A stretch of 64,000 nt of DNA. Origin: Isoetes taiwanensis (lineage: Eukaryota > Streptophyta > Lycopodiopsida > Isoetales > Isoetaceae). Location of the stretch: contig JAJEKV010000148.1 of the NCBI GenBank assembly GCA_021234155.1, positions 43,691 through 107,690 of the forward strand, written 5' to 3'. Both the position numbers and the translations under genes were made by a program. The notes under the pieces were generated by a model. That model searched no databases and was not told the origin of the DNA. It saw only the letters and a program-made list of their open reading frames with translations. This document shows positions 41,913-55,780 of the stretch, piece by piece; position 1 is the first letter of the stretch, and every line of letters begins with the position of its first letter.

Positions 41913-44900
41913 AACCCGAGGAAAACCTGCGATTGACCCGGATTCAGGCGAAGGACAAAAAAAAACAAAAAGCAACAAAGAGAACTCAGATCCATGGTAC
42001 GCGGTTCTATCTATCACATTGCGATTTCCTATCTATCTGCGGTTTCTACCTAATCTTGTGTACCGCGATTTCTATCTATCACATTGTACCTTTCGATTCG
42101 CGCCAGGTGTTCCGCGACCAAAGACGGTTTGTGTTTTTCTGTTCCATCGGATCAGTTCTCGGTTGCTTGCGGATCGGTTCTCCGGTTACTATCTAAGCCC
42201 AATCGAGGGGCTTTTTTGCTGACTTCTTGTTGTGATCTCAATCGAGGGCTCGCACGGTAATGCATAAGCGGTGAGGAAGCCCGTAAAGCCGACACAATGT
42301 CGTGAGGAGTTTTCGTTTTTAAAACCACGATTAAATCGGTGAAATTTCATGGTGGTGCTTAAAATTCGTGAAAAATTTCTTGCTTAAAACCACGGTCGGC
42401 AGAAATATTTGGTGAATTTTTGATGTATATGTATAAAATTAAAACACAGAACAGCGATAAGTTCGAAAATTATAATTTGCCTAATAGCATTAAAATGTCG
42501 CTTACGTTTTAGGCGCCAAAAATACATAATCACCAATGGTAACTCTCCATTAGAAACTTCTCCCAAAATAACACGAAAAAAGCGAAGATATTTTTTGGCT
42601 GGAAATTTTGGATTTTAAAAATTTAGAACCCCCAATTTTGAAGCCTCCAAGTTTGGCAATGGAGTCCTTCATGTGAATCATCATGAGTAAATGTCGAGGG
42701 CGATGGGCATGTTTATAGCCCGACCTTAAATGGCAACAAAAAATCAAAGCTAAGTCCCACAAAAAGCCAGCCCGATGTAATTTTTGTTTGGCATGGCTAT
42801 AACGTATTCAAAACAGGATATACCATGGATATGCGTGGCTATAACATGTCGGCGTCCGTTATATCACGGCTCATAGCGATCCGCCCGACAGCCCCGCTGA
42901 GAATCTTCGGGCCGGTTTCATTCCCCTATCTGAAGTTAAGTTGAGGCATTTCATGATTCCCAGTCCATTGAGCTTCGCGAGGAAGATGCGCCGCGCACAT
43001 AGATGTTATAAATGAAGTCAGAGCAATTATGCCTAGATTTGAGATGAGCGGGCACGTGGGCGAGCATGGCGTGTACATGTTTAGATCCTTGTGTGCGTCT
43101 GACTGTCCAAAGCTAAATGCCTCGATGTGAGCAGTACGCCAGCTCGATAAATGCATGTTTAATTAGTTATATGGCCAAATCGACTGAATATGGATGGGAG
43201 CCATCTAACTCGAATCATCTGGTAGTCACAACTCGGGAATGCGAAACATGCAAAGGTGGGTCACAGCTCAGAATGCGAAACATGGAAGTTTCACCGGGTT
43301 GTATAGGGAATGGCTGACCAATACCATTCCCCTATGAAAGATTGAGAACGGTTTTAAGCACGATGGCGAGGGTAAACACATATTTGGTCCGTTTAGCCAC
43401 AATTAGGAAGGTTTAAGCAGGCAGAGTAAGTTCGCCTGATTGGATTTAGCAGTCGATGAGTTTTAGCAATTGAGAGAAAGGGTTCAAACCGCAGATGCGG
43501 GGGAGTTTAAGGGCAGTTGGTGAGTTTGGCGAGGTTTAAGCACAAAATTAGACACTGCATAAAGGCGATCTGTTTGGTTTTGCGAATCTATTTGCCATTT
43601 CTTCCTTGTTTTCCAGTTGATTTGGCTGCAGATCTTTGTGAATTGGTCAGGCTTTTGATTCTGTTTCCCCAAGTCATACGCCATTTTACCTCAAACCTAA
43701 ATACCTTGCATGTCGATCGGTGCCTGTATCGGATGGCCGGAATGGAGCGAACTTCCATTAAGGTGTTATTGTGGGAATTACGATGTCGAGCATTAGAGAT
43801 GCAGCCGGAACAAGCTGGCGACCTTCTCATTGTTTTGCAATCGCGAGACTTTGTCGTGATTCGGCAAAATGTCGACCTTGTAATTTGTATTTCAGAAGAT
43901 ACCAATTCGATCATAGAACTTGAAATACCCGACTATTGAGTGGAGTGTCTTGATAGTTCTACGTTCTAAAATTTCCCCGACGAATATTTTAAGTGAATCT
44001 TTTCTGGTCCAGGCAAAGGGAGCTATATGTAGCTTCACTAATTGAGAGCATTCGTCCAATAATGAGGTGGGCTTGTTTGGAAACAAGAGCATTTGTTGTA
44101 GGGATTTTAGTTGTTTGGTTGAAACGTTGGTCCTACGGATCATTAACCATCATTCAATTAAGTGGGGATTATCAATGCGTTCCAAAATGGCATGAGATAG
44201 CGTTATTTTTAGGTCATCTAGTGTTTTCAATTCCAATGCGGCATTTAAAAGTGTAGTATATGTTGCATATATAGTTATTTTCATATTTACTTTAAATAAG
44301 GTACTTATTTGCTTGAAATTAACATCACAATATCACAACAAATAGCCACTTATAGCGAAATCAAGCAAATATTACAATACATAAAAATAATATTGCTTCA
44401 ATATTCACATCTTTTAACAAATTGAAATCTAGAGTTATGATGTTATTTAGGCCAATAAAATGTGAATATCTCACAATTAATAAATAAGATGACCTACAAA
44501 AGTAACTTTTAAAGTAGACAATTTTTAGTAAATGACCAAAATGAACAATTGGTTTAAAGCAGACAATTACGGTAGTGACGTTCCCTATAAATGCTTTAAA
44601 ATAAACAATTTTTGATAAGTGGCGATGGTGTTAATCGCTGATATTCTCAGGCATTGTGCTAGCGAGGACTACAAACCCACGATTTCTTCACCCTTTCAGC
44701 GAGCTTGCCTTTCATCTTAAGTGGGTAACTATCTTATGGCTTTTAGAACCCATTTTAGCTATTCCAGTTGAATGCTTGGAAACTAAATTGGCTACTTTGA
44801 ATTAACTCTTTAGTCCACCGCGACAAAATATGCAGCGCATTGGGCAAGGAAGAAGAAGAAATGTTATCAGAGCCCCGATTGGTACGTCTTTACCGGCCAC

Positions 44901-45465
44901 CCGGTCTGATGGGCTCTGGCGGTATTTATTTTACAGTGGGGCATGCCATGATTGAATTCTGGCACAGTACACGAAAAGTGAGGCCTGTTACAAAGGAACG
45001 AATAAGATCTCCGCCAGTAATTTGTAGATGCTACGCCAATAAACGCAGGTATGGAGCTACGCCAATGGGTATGTGAACATGCAATGTAGGCTATGGGGCT
45101 CACAGCCATACCGCTGTTGCATGTGGAGGAATGGTGGTGAAGAATGAATTGATTTCAATCGGCATCGGTTAAACTTAGCAGCTTCCGCTAAAATTTCTCA
45201 GATGAAGCGACTCTGGTGACCACAAAACCTCTCACGATTTTTTCTTCTTCTTGATTGTTGATGATGGTTTATATTACAAATCGCCAGCTTGGAAGCCGAA
45301 AAAATGATTCATCTTTGCATCTATCTATCTGAAGAACCGCAAAATACAACTATTATTTATGAGAAATGGCAAATGCATCTCTGCGATGCAAAGCAAGAAA
45401 CTCTGGCGATTCTTTAAGATCAATGTTTGCTTCATCACCGGTTTTAGCGGCGGTCAGGCGAAATG
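41913..45465. other. No gene recognised, decayed repeats
   Basis: 42,000-42,100 repeats GCGATTTCTATCTATCACATTG about three times. 42,290-42,420 repeats TTAAAACCACG. Open frames up to 140 codons (43,517-43,939) have no recognisable motif and competing frames on the other strand. No RNA gene was seen. Confidence 0.45.
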
Positions 45466-45469
45466 AGCT

Positions 45470-45540
45470 CCCTGTTAGTGTTGGGTATGCAAAGACGACA
45501 CCTGGCATTACCATTAGGAAGTAGATCTGCTCTTATAATA
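45470..45540 (+). repeat. Fragment of the copia LTR found at 52.28 kb
   Basis: TGTTGGGTATGCAAAGACGA and CACCTGGCATTA correspond to the start of the 3' LTR at 52,281 (TGTTGAACATACAAAGACGA, CACCTAGCATT). A truncated or solo copy. Confidence 0.6.
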
Positions 45541-45574
45541 TTTATATATGGACCCTTCGTCGGCAGGTGGGAGT

Positions 45575-46365
45575 CGATTTTTGGTCAATGGTTGAATTGT
45601 TGCGTAAATCCGAGCCTCATCAAAGGTTTCGGTTTAGCCCGTTAAGCTTTCTTACGGCGACGCTGGAGTAGTTCTGATACGTCCCTTAGCTATGGTGGGC
45701 GAAGCTGACGCATATGATGATGCGAGAATCTCCTCATGGCGGCATCATCTCTCATATGGATACATTATCCACTGGTGAATAGCCGTTTTGAAAATGCAAG
45801 CAGAATGAATAGGTTGAAAGCTGGCTACAAATCAAAATAGCTCAATCCCGAGTTAAGTATGAAATTTATAAGATTTTGGCTTTGCAAAATTAAATTCTGC
45901 GACTTCTGAATATTATTTGCTGTAATGAATTAGAGTTCCATGTTTTAACTTAGGGAATAATGTTGTGTAATGGACGCATGCAAGAATCAAATGATGGGAA
46001 TGCGTTTTTCAGTCAATGGTTGGTGTTTGGCGTGAATCCAGGCTAAAATCGAGGTTTGGGATTTTGCTTAGTTAGCTTTCTTACGGCGACGCCCGGAGAG
46101 TAGTTCTGAGGTACGTCACCAGCTATGTATGGCTGGGGCTGGCCGACATATATGATGATCTTGAATCTCTCGTAAGTGACATCATCTCACATGTCGCGAG
46201 GATACGGTATCCACTATTGAACAACCCGATTTTTTGAAAATAAGCGAGAATGAATGGGTTGGCGGCTGAATCAAATGGCTCAATCGAGGAGTTATTTATG
46301 AAATTATAAGATTTTGGCTTTGCAAATTAAATTCTTGCGACTTCCGCAGTATATTATTTAATGGC
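45575..46365. repeat. Pair of ~350-bp direct repeats rich in indels
   Basis: 45,575-45,945 and 46,008-46,365 align throughout (GCTTTCTTACGGCGACGC, AGTAGTTCTGA, ATAAGATTTTGGCTTTGCAA) but differ by many one- to four-base indels, several in homopolymers (GCAAAATT versus GCAAATT). No coding content. Confidence 0.8.
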
Positions 46366-48400
46366 GCTTGACGATTGGGGTTCATGTTTGAAACAGGGAT
46401 TCATGTTTGAGTTGTTCTGTGACCATTTGGGAGCGATTAGCCATGGCATGTATGCGTCGCGAATTTGATCTTTTGAAGCAAAGATATTGGAAATCACATG
46501 GAATTTCCCATCTTTGAAATTTTAATAGAACTTCTTGATAAGTCGTCTTGATGGTAAAAGACCGCATCCGGTTAAGAGAGGCGATAGCTCGAGGAAAGAT
46601 ACCATCAATATCTTCGTCGTATGGCTTCAGTGATTGGTAGTAAGTTAAACGCTCAACACATGATGTGACTGAGTTGAGATTTATGAGTCTTCTTCAAGCT
46701 TAAAGAGGAGTGTGGAATATTTTTTCTCATTTAATTAAGTTACGAGGCTGCTAGAAATTTCTCTTGGTTGCATTAGCAATAGTGGTACACTTATGATTCC
46801 GTGCTTCGAGAGACATGCCTTCAGTTCTATCTTTCCCTCGTAGTGTTTGAAATCTTCCAGCGATTATGAACAAGAAAATTCTTTTAGATTGTTATTTATG
46901 CCGGTCTCATGAGTTATAGCCCATGTAGCCACTCAAGATTTCCGGTTGCTCGCATGATGTGGGAAGATGACGAGGAAAAAGTAGTTTGCAAAAAGTAGTC
47001 TGAAGGAATTCCTTTCAAATATTTGCGGTTTGAAGAATTCATATGTTCATGGTGATGATAATCAATCTTACATTGGCCAGGTAGTACATCCCACTTACAT
47101 TTATAGATTGAGATTGAAGTTTGAGACCTCTCCATCAACTTAGGCGGTGGTTGTGTGATTCACCGGTAAATGAATCTTTCAAAATCATTTTGATGTTACG
47201 AATGCGACTTTTATGTGAAATTTTTACGTTACTATGAGGTTTTATATAGCCATCATAAATCTTAAAGGTGTATGACAATGTATTGTTCATATCCATTAGC
47301 TATTCTTAAGATATATTACCACTTGATCCGAAATAAAGTAGTCAAAAATACTTTGAAACATGCATCATAAAAATTCATTCATTTTAATTGAATATAACAT
47401 ATTATGTTCAGAGTGTTCTGTTTTTCAATAACTACAGACATCTACTATTATATTTCTCAAGATACACCCCTTTATCCAACAAATGATTTGTCGCAGGTTG
47501 TACTCAATGTCTTGTAACATGCTTCATATAGGAAGGCATTCATTTTGGTACGAATACTTTTGATCAATTCTTACACATCTACACTATCCTCTGAATATAA
47601 GTTTATCTTTTAGATATATGACGGAACAAATGCAACATTCAAGTTGGATTCATTGTTGTTAACCAATTTGGAGATATTATAATTTTTAACTACGAGGGTT
47701 CTCTAAAATTGGTATGCTTTTACTATGGATGATATGGACAAATGTTAGTGAATAGAATCTTGGAAAAATACATCACGCGCCCCGGATCTTTTACACTTGC
47801 AAATATATCAAAATCTTTGGCAAAAGCGGTAAAGAGATATTAACATCAATAATGCTTAAAGAGAGAACATCAATAATGCTTAAAAGCGACGAGGGATAAC
47901 ATCAAAGTATCTAATGAAATAAAAAGTATATGCCTACCAACTGCCCAGTGTTTTCAAGATGGATTTGACAATAAGAAAAATGACAGTTTATTGATAAGAA
48001 AATGAACAATAAAGAATAAAAACCTCTTTAAACGTTAAAACATATAATTCATTTGTTTATGGGATCTTTGATTCATAAGAATAATCCCCCCTTCATTTTC
48101 CATTCATGCTAGCTACCCTCTTCTATTGCTTAATAATTATTATCTCTATATTAAAGGTCTCATATTAAGCGTAGCAAGCATCCACTTGGAGGCCTTCGTA
48201 ACCAATAGTGCTATGCTTTAAAATTGTCTCATATTGAGGAAGCAAACTTTGTCCGCAGGGCACTAAATAACCAAACATAGATAAACCAATCTTTCCTGTG
48301 GCCATGCCAAATGAAGAGATTGATTAGTTCCATCCTTTGAGAAATAATGAGTGTTATCTTTTCGAGTTGGAAACATTGTTGGGCTATATAAGAATTATGG
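46366..48400. other. No gene recognised
   Basis: AT-rich; 47,826-47,888 has a small ACATCAATAATGCTTAAAG tandem repeat. No ORF above 75 codons and nothing assignable. Confidence 0.5.
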
Positions 48401-48409
48401 GTTTCCAAC

Positions 48410-51400
48410 TTATACGGCAACGGCGAAGACACCATTACTAGTTGTTACATATTGATTCGATTTATTTTGAACTCCATTGTATTTATTCTCTACGATTCTG
48501 CTACAATTAGTCGTTCTCATTTCTTTGCATCGCGCTACGAACTTGTCGTAATTGGCGAGCCTTGCTTCATCCCGAGCAAGGATTTGTCTTCAAGGGTGAA
48601 GAATCGATCGTGCAGGGAAAGGAGTAGCTGGCGTTGATGGCGGGAATGAATTAGAGCCTTGCAACCTCGTCCTCAAACCTTTGGCGGAAAGGTTGAGGGA
48701 TGGAAAGAAGGATGATAACCCTCTACCTCAAAGGCGAAATACTATGGGAGTAGTGGAAGGGTCGATCATGAACGGTTGTGCTTGATGAAGCAAACCCTAG
48801 GAAGCGAAGATTTGCTTCTTCGCGGCAGGAGATATGGCTGTACATAGCCATGTGTTTGTCAAATTAACTTCCGATTGGTTAGAGCAGGTCGAACCATGGT
48901 ACAAACATCGTGGGATTTTCTCAACAAGCAGGGTATGGAAGAAAATACGACATGGAGAGTCATCACAACTCATCTGAAGCTGGAAAATTAGTTTTCGGAA
49001 GATGGTGACTTTTCGGCATCATATTACAGAATGCAAAAGAAATGTTTGATTTATTGGCGGATCTTGGGTGGTGATGAGCATGCTCTCTCAGCATTCAAAA
49101 GAAATTAGATATTTTATAAATCTCTCCCGGCATCTTGGGGAAGCTGCGTGGATCGTAGCTTCTTAGCAAGAAAAGTGCTACTGCGGGAAGGGTGTTGACG
49201 ATGATTTAATTGAGGCTAACTCTTATGCGCAAGAAGGGGTGAAAGAGCAGGCGCTGGTTAAGCTATTTGTCTCGACAGCGTGCCAGACTCCTACTCCAGA
49301 GATGAAAGAACCCGCATTTGCTAAGGCCTCCTTCTAAAGTGACCAAGATGCGGTGCGGGGATATGCATGGGTTATGGGCACTAATGCCCTGTCGATGTCC
49401 TAGTAAAAACCATCTACCCATTCTTCACACATCCCATCTCGATGCTTCATCATCATCTCAGTCTACCAAACCAACTCCGTTAAGCAGCCAGTGGTTGAAG
49501 GAGCTCTCCTCGAGGAAGAAAGAATCTTGCATTTTAAGACTTCGACACTTTTTGAAATTCTTCGCGAGGAAGCCTTTTGTATTTGGTGACCTCGACTCTT
49601 TTGTTGAATCTTTGTATTGTTCGGACTTCATCGATAACGTTGATCTTTGCTTTTCTTCACGAAAATGTCCGGCGTTCGCATTTTATTGGTCTCTTGTTGT
49701 TGAAGACTCCATCCATGGTCTGAATCTCTTTGCTTTCCTTCGAAGACCATGCTATTGATTCTTCTCAACAAGGTACTCTTTATTCTGGCTTCATGTACCT
49801 ACGTTATGGTCAATCATTCAAAAACTTCTCCGGCAACCAATTCCACATTAGTGGTCGGCGTCAGAGTTGAGCTCAAGCTTGGTGAAAGTGGGGTTCAAAG
49901 CCGTGTGGTACTTTCCAACTTCCCTATTTCAGTCAGCTGCCATATCAATGTACTCTTTGGTTCCCCATTTGGAAAAACAGCTAACTACGTTGCTTAACTG
50001 GGCGTCGGCGGCCTTGTCTACGTTTTACCTCCAGCGAAGTCCTTTTCTTCTCTAATGAATGCCCCATTCAGGTACACCTCTTGCCTCACGGACATCGTCG
50101 GCTGGCGTGGCAACTTTATGAGTTTTTCTTTGTTCTACCTTGCATGGTATGCCTTCTTGGCTGTAGTCTCCTTTTTGAGATGCGGCATCGAAGACTTGCT
50201 CATATAAATCCAAGGAGCCTCAAGTATCTTTATCTAGCATAGAATTGATCCTTTGGAATTGATCTCATTTTACGGCACGGATCTTTGTCGTACTGCATGT
50301 TGGCTAAACATCCTGAGCTCTTTACGACTATTGGTACATCGCGCCGCTCACATTTGGATGGTGCACTCGGACGCTTTGTGGTCTATGGAGTTGCGGCGGT
50401 CACGGGAATTATTACATTTCATTTGTGGATGATTTCGGCAGCCATGTGCATGTTTATTTCTTGAAGAAAAAGTCAAGCTTTGGGCGGCTTTTCGTAACAA
50501 AGTGCCGAAATTTCGAACTGACGACAAGCTTAAAGTGTCGCCATAGCGATGGTGAAGTGAGTTTTTTAACGCACGGCTGTTTAAAGATCGTGCTCCTCAC
50601 ATGGTATTCATAAGGCAACGCGACCGAGGATCCCGCAACAAAATGGGTGCGGGCGCCAAAATGGGACCATTTGTGAAAGGTGCTAAAGTTTAACGGTTGG
50701 GGCTTCTCCTTAATGTAATTTTGGGAAAAATTTATTGCCCAGCGTGGTACACTCAAAATTTCATTCCCTCTTTGTTCGCGGTTCGAGTCTACTCCCTCAT
50801 CCAAGCATGGTTTGGCACAAAGCGGGACATCTCCCATCATAGGTTTTGGTGCATTGTTTGTGTTACGGTTCTAAAGATCCAAAGATCAAAATTTGCGGAT
50901 AAGAAATGGTAGTTGTCGATTTGTGGGCTTTCTTCGGGCCACAAGGCTATAAATCTCTTTGGGATCCCACCTCAACAGATTATCATCTCCACCCGACATT
51001 CGCACATTGAAGAGCACCAGCGACGAGACGTTCCAATTCCCCAGAGAATCGCGATTTCATCGTGGAGCATTTTTAGTCCCTGGCGATTCTTCCATCCTTG
51101 ATGTGCGTCTTGCGCCCGTCTTAATTCGCCTTCATATCCCCCATCTCCGGCCGACTGACTTCTCCGGATCTTGCCACCTACAGCCCACAATCCCTCTTTC
51201 ATCTGGCCGATCCTCTGTTGATACTCCTCTATTTTGTTCAACACTCTTGCCGCTTCAATTCCTCCACAACAAAATCACATTTAATAGCTTCACCATGGCT
51301 CTTCTACCGGTCTGCACACCGAGTAGGCGTCTTTTTGACTCCACCACCGGCGGTCTTGTTGAATGGGCTTGCGGCCACTCATGCTTTTCACCGGGTGATC

Positions 51401-52436
51401 GCTTTCTTTCTTGGACTTCAAATCACGCAACATACCAAAATCACTTGCCCTGAAATTATACCCAACCGTAACATGCTTACGAAATTTTTGGCGAAGCTTT
51501 TGAGATGTCGTGCAAATTCGATTGCCACTATGGAGGTAAATCTTCCGTCTTTTTGAACAAACTCCTTCTACTCATCCATCTCCCGATCTCCTTACAGCTC
51601 CCTCATTGGATCTCTCATGTACCTTATGTTATGTACTTCCAATACGACATCTGCTGCTTGTTATCCTCTCGTAATTCAATGATTCCTTTACCACAACTCC
51701 CATTGGAATCTTGCCAAGCGGTATTCTCGCTATATCGATTGGCACATTTAACCATGGTATTCTGCATTATTCCCGCTGGCGCCTTTCCTAAACACTCTTA
51801 TGTTAAGATGCCGACCATGCCACAAATGTCAAAGGGTAGCTCTACCAGCGGTTGTTGCTTTGTTTCATGGTGGCTTAATTGGATGGGCCTCAAAAGCAAT
51901 GTTAGCATTGCTTCGCTCTTCCGCGCGGAAATTTGATACCTAGCTTTATCACATGGCTGCGTGATCTTGTTTCTTATGTGCAACTCCTTGAAGACCCACG
52001 CTGCACCATTCCTCCTATTCTTCCAATGCATTTGTCCACACGCCGGAGCAATCAATCGCTATAAATATGGCTCAAATCGCTCATCGCAGCTCTCCGCTGC
52101 AAACCCGATCCACTATCATTGTGTAGAGAAGCTGATTGAATCGACATACCGCAACTCCACTATCGCCTGCTAAAGAGATGCTTGCAAGACCTTTTTCCTG
52201 GCCTTATCGAGGAGATCTCTTTCAACATCATCGGTGCAGCTTTAGGCGTGGATCATCTTCGTCGGTGCTTGTGGGGGGAGTGTTGAACATACAAAGACGA
52301 CACCTAGCATTGCGTGGAGTAGATTGTTACATATTGATTCCGGTTTATTTTTGGAACTCCATTGTATTTATTCTCTCGATTCATAATACAATTAGTGGAT
52401 TCGTTTCTTGCATCATATACGAGCTTTGTCGATTCA
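48410..52436 (+). mobile_element. Copia LTR retrotransposon, decayed
   Basis: The 3' LTR (52,281-52,436, TGTTGAACAT...) follows a polypurine tract GTGGGGGGAG. The 5' LTR (about 48,410-48,553) matches it through TTGTTACATATTGATTC and ACTCCATTGTATTTATTCTC, and is followed by a shortened primer site TTGGCGAGCCTTGC (TGGTATCAGAGCCTTGC expected). Pol remnants on the plus strand: the integrase core VHSDALWSM, then in another frame YYISFVDDFGSHVHVYFLKK (50,425-50,475); RNase H WLRDLVSYVQL, NPIHYHCVEKLIEST (51,950-52,145); and the final GVDHLRRCLWGE-type codons split over frames before the tract. Frameshifts occur about every 50-150 bases, so it is inactive. Gag at 48,860-49,290 is only inferred from position. 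Confidence 0.75.
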
Positions 52437-54249
52437 GAGGATGAAACTAACAATCAAGTTGAGGATATAGAAGTCATGGCCATTATCGGGAAACTTTCAT
52501 AAGCTTTGTGAGCTACTCTCAACGACCCCTTTTGTTATCTACATGCCACCATTCAACAAGCACCAAGTCGAATATTGTATACAAACATCAATCATGGGAG
52601 AAAGGGCTACTTACCCTGCCGGCAAAATTGGCGATAGAGAAAAACATCGGGAAAAGGGCTACCCCACCAAAGCGAGCCGCGACCCGGAAACAAGCACGCC
52701 CTTTTTGGACATGCATGTAGAGGCGGCGCCCGACACCGAAAATAAAGCGTGAAATATAAAGTGGGAGAATTTTTATGGCGGTGAGGACGTTTTGAAAAGC
52801 CAAGCATGAAAGGAAAAAATTTTGGGAAATTTTTGGTAGTGACTTGGCGTTTTCTAAAGCGAAAATTTGATGCAAAGCGCATAAAATCCTCGTATTCAAA
52901 TTCTAAAAGTATGAGCATGATTAAATGAATGATAGTTCATTGCCAAGATTGAGCTAAGAATCGATATAGAATAAAGGCTTGTTTGCAAATCATGGTATGA
53001 TGTTGTTTGTCCGCTGATTTCTCAAAGATCTGGAAGGGCGAGGATGGCCCGGATCTGAGGTCCCGTATTTGTGAAGTGAGGAGTCGAGAGCAAAGAATCT
53101 AAGAAAAAGTCACGAGAACACTTATGGTGTCTGTGTCTTCATCAGGCAATCATAGGGAGGTGTAATTGCATGTTTCTAGCTTTTCATCCACTTTAGAAAC
53201 ACAGTGTGAGAAATCTTTGTATATGTTTCAGCACCCCCTTCGCAAATGGCACTAAAGTTTGAAGGATTGCTTTCCTCACATGTGTTTTCCCAGCTAGACT
53301 TATGGGCTATCTTCGAGAGCGACAAAAGCATAGTATAAAAGCTTGTTGTGGGAAATCACGATTACTAACACTTGGAAGCCTCTCCCCTTACTGACTTTGC
53401 CTCCCCACTATTTCTCCTTATGGTTACCACCACTTCTCCATGGAACTAGATCTGGCGGCTCTTCACGGGGACTACATCATTGTGATATTCCTTTACCCTG
53501 ATCTAAGATTAGAAGACAGCGACAAAAGAAGGCAAAGAAGAAAAGAGGGAAAAGAATTAACTTGTATCATGTTTTGCAATATGAATCTAATTTGGGCACT
53601 TAGTGCCTGGGTCAACTGAATGAGTGCACCATTCATCGCCAAGTCATCACATGTTGCTTTATGGTTCCATGGTGAATTTCTAAACCTTTGTCTTGAACAT
53701 GACTTACCGTTACTCGGTTGTGATCTTTGTTATTATGGTTTGATCTCATTTGCATTGCATTCTCACCGTTTGAACTCCATTGGAAGAAAATGATGAAGAG
53801 GATCGGAAAGACTATCATTTGCTTGAACATCCTTCTTGAGGTTTTAAACATGGAGGCAAATACTCTAACTACCTCCTTCTTTCCCAGAGCTGCGGGGGTG
53901 ATGAGGATTTGGGCCTTGGTGTGTGGGAGTTGGACCGAAAATGTACTACTGGAAGTTGGTGTCTAGAAGAAGGTTCAAGGATATGTATGGTGTTTGGTTG
54001 GTGGGTGATAATTTGGATATGACTGAAATGCAGGTTAGTTGGTGGCTATGTTATTTTCTCCATGACCTACAAGCAGACGCGTAGCCCTTTTCCTCGATTG
54101 CATTTAATATACACCCGGTTACATGGATAAAGTGCTGCAGCCGGAAGAAGAAAAATGTAACAATGGAAACTTTTCGTCGGGTTATTGATTCACGGTGTGC
54201 ACAATGCCATTCATTCAGGGATTTGGCTGACTCGGTATCGTGTAACCGA
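52437..54249. other. No gene recognised
   Basis: Short frames only. The part from 53,880 onward may belong to the gypsy element whose RT follows, but no gag or protease motif could be identified. Confidence 0.4.
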
Positions 54250-54930
54250 ATGGCGCTATTTAGCAAAGAGGACTTATGTATGTCGAATGCCCAAAGCAAA
54301 ATTGCGGAAGTGCAAAGAAATTGTCGTCCCTGACTTATTCAAAGGGTGTGAGAAGAGTTCAAGGATGTGTTCCTTGATAAGCTTCTGAAATTACCTCCCT
54401 TTTAATTGGTGAACTATGAAAATCAAATTATTCACAGTGCAGCATACCTTCCGCGACCTCCTTATGGTTGCAATGCGGTAGAGATGGTGGAGTAAAGAAG
54501 CAATTGGAGAACTAATGGGCTCTAAAGGGTTTTATTGAGCCCTAGTACATCTCCATTTGGAGCTTACGTCTATTTGTAAAGAAAAAGGATGACAGTTTAG
54601 CCTATGTGTTTTATTCACAGTTGTTGAATGGAGATTACCATCAGAATGGTTATTAGCGTTGCCAGAGTGAATGATACGTTTGATCAATTAGTGGTAACAA
54701 AAATTCTTTTCTAGACCGATTTAGCATTTCTGGCTACAAATCGAATAAAGGAAGAAGACATTCCTAAAGCTTTCGTTACAGAATATGTACATTATGAATT
54801 TGTAGTAATGCCATTTGAACTATGACGGCTAATAGGTTTATGAGCTTATGAATGATGTTTTCGGGCTTCGGCTTGATCAATTCATGCTGTTCTTGATGAT
54901 ACGATCTACTCTAAAATGTTAGAAGGCGTG
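54250..54930 (+). pseudogene. Ty3/gypsy reverse transcriptase remnant
   Basis: Plus-strand pieces in three frames follow the order of gypsy RT: NAVEMVE (54,474), LSPSTSPFGA (54,536-54,567; family PSTSPFGAP), RVNDTFDQLV (54,660-54,690), RIKEEDIPKAF (54,738-54,771), HYEFVVMPFEL (54,793-54,825; family FVVMPFGLTNAP), LMNDVFG (54,846), and LDQFMLFL (54,872-54,895) followed by a damaged DD catalytic motif. Many single-base indels separate the pieces. The element is cut off by the pyrimidine satellite at 55,130. Inactive. Confidence 0.72.
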
Positions 54931-55134
54931 TGGAGCACTAGCGATGCGACTTTTATTCACCCACTTAAGTCCTATCCACCATACTCTGTTGGTATCTTGT
55001 CTTCCATTCATATCCATGGCTTCTTCTAGAAGTCCCAAGTTGGTTCTCCAATGCTGACCAGTCCAAAGTGGCTAAAAATTGGGAAAGTGATGATGTGGCA
55101 CGAGTTTGACTGATCACCACCCATTATGGTCTGT

Positions 55135-55780
55135 TCTCCTTCCGCTCCAGTCTTCTTCCATTCCTTCCTTTCCCCCTCATTATCCATTCCTTCCCCCCCC
55201 TCTTTCCTTCCATCCTTCCCTTCCTTCCTTCCCCTTCCCCCTTTTCCCTTTCCCTTTCTCTTTCTCGATGGGTTTTTTCTCTTCCCCTTCGTTTTCCATA
55301 TTCCATTTTTTCCTTTTTCTTTTCCTTTTCTTTTCCTTTCATGCTTTCCTTTTCCCATTGCCTTTTTTCTATTTTTTCCCCACTTCCATTCCGTTCCATT
55401 CCTTCCATTTCTTCCATTCCTTTCCTTCCTTCCTTCTTTCCATCCTTCCTTCCTTCCCCTCTTTTTCCATTCCCTTTCCTCAGCCTCATATTTTCCCTCC
55501 TTCCCTCACTTCCTTCCTTGTTCCATTTCCTTTCCTTCCATTCCATTCCACCTTCCTCCCCTTCCATTTTCCATTCCCCCCTCATTCTTTCTTTCTTTCC
55601 ATTCCATTCCTTCCCTTCCATCTGTCCCTTTCCTTCCTCGTTCTTTCCATTCTTTTCCTTTCCTTCCATTCCACCCTTTCCTTCCTTCCTTCCACTATTT
55701 TCTTTCCACCTTTCCTTCCATTTTCCTTATTTCCTTCCCTTCCATTCCACCTCCCCTTTCCTTTCCTTTCTCCATAAGAA
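55135..55780. repeat. Homopyrimidine satellite, TTCCATTCC type
   Basis: Over 600 bp are almost wholly C/T on the plus strand, made of TTCCATTCC, CCTTCC and CCTTTTCC words, with an A mainly in CATT. The complementary strand is GGAAT/GGAAA-rich. Long frames on both strands (148-223 codons of F/P/S or K/E/G) are composition artefacts. Confidence 0.9.

Noticed and set aside
41895-41925. tRNA gene suggested by CGGGTTTGAATCCCG on the minus strand
   Set aside because: No D or anticodon arm found; better explained as a retroelement primer-binding site.
43517-43939. 140-codon plus-strand ORF
   Set aside because: Competing minus-strand frame over the same bases, no recognisable domain, located in decayed sequence.
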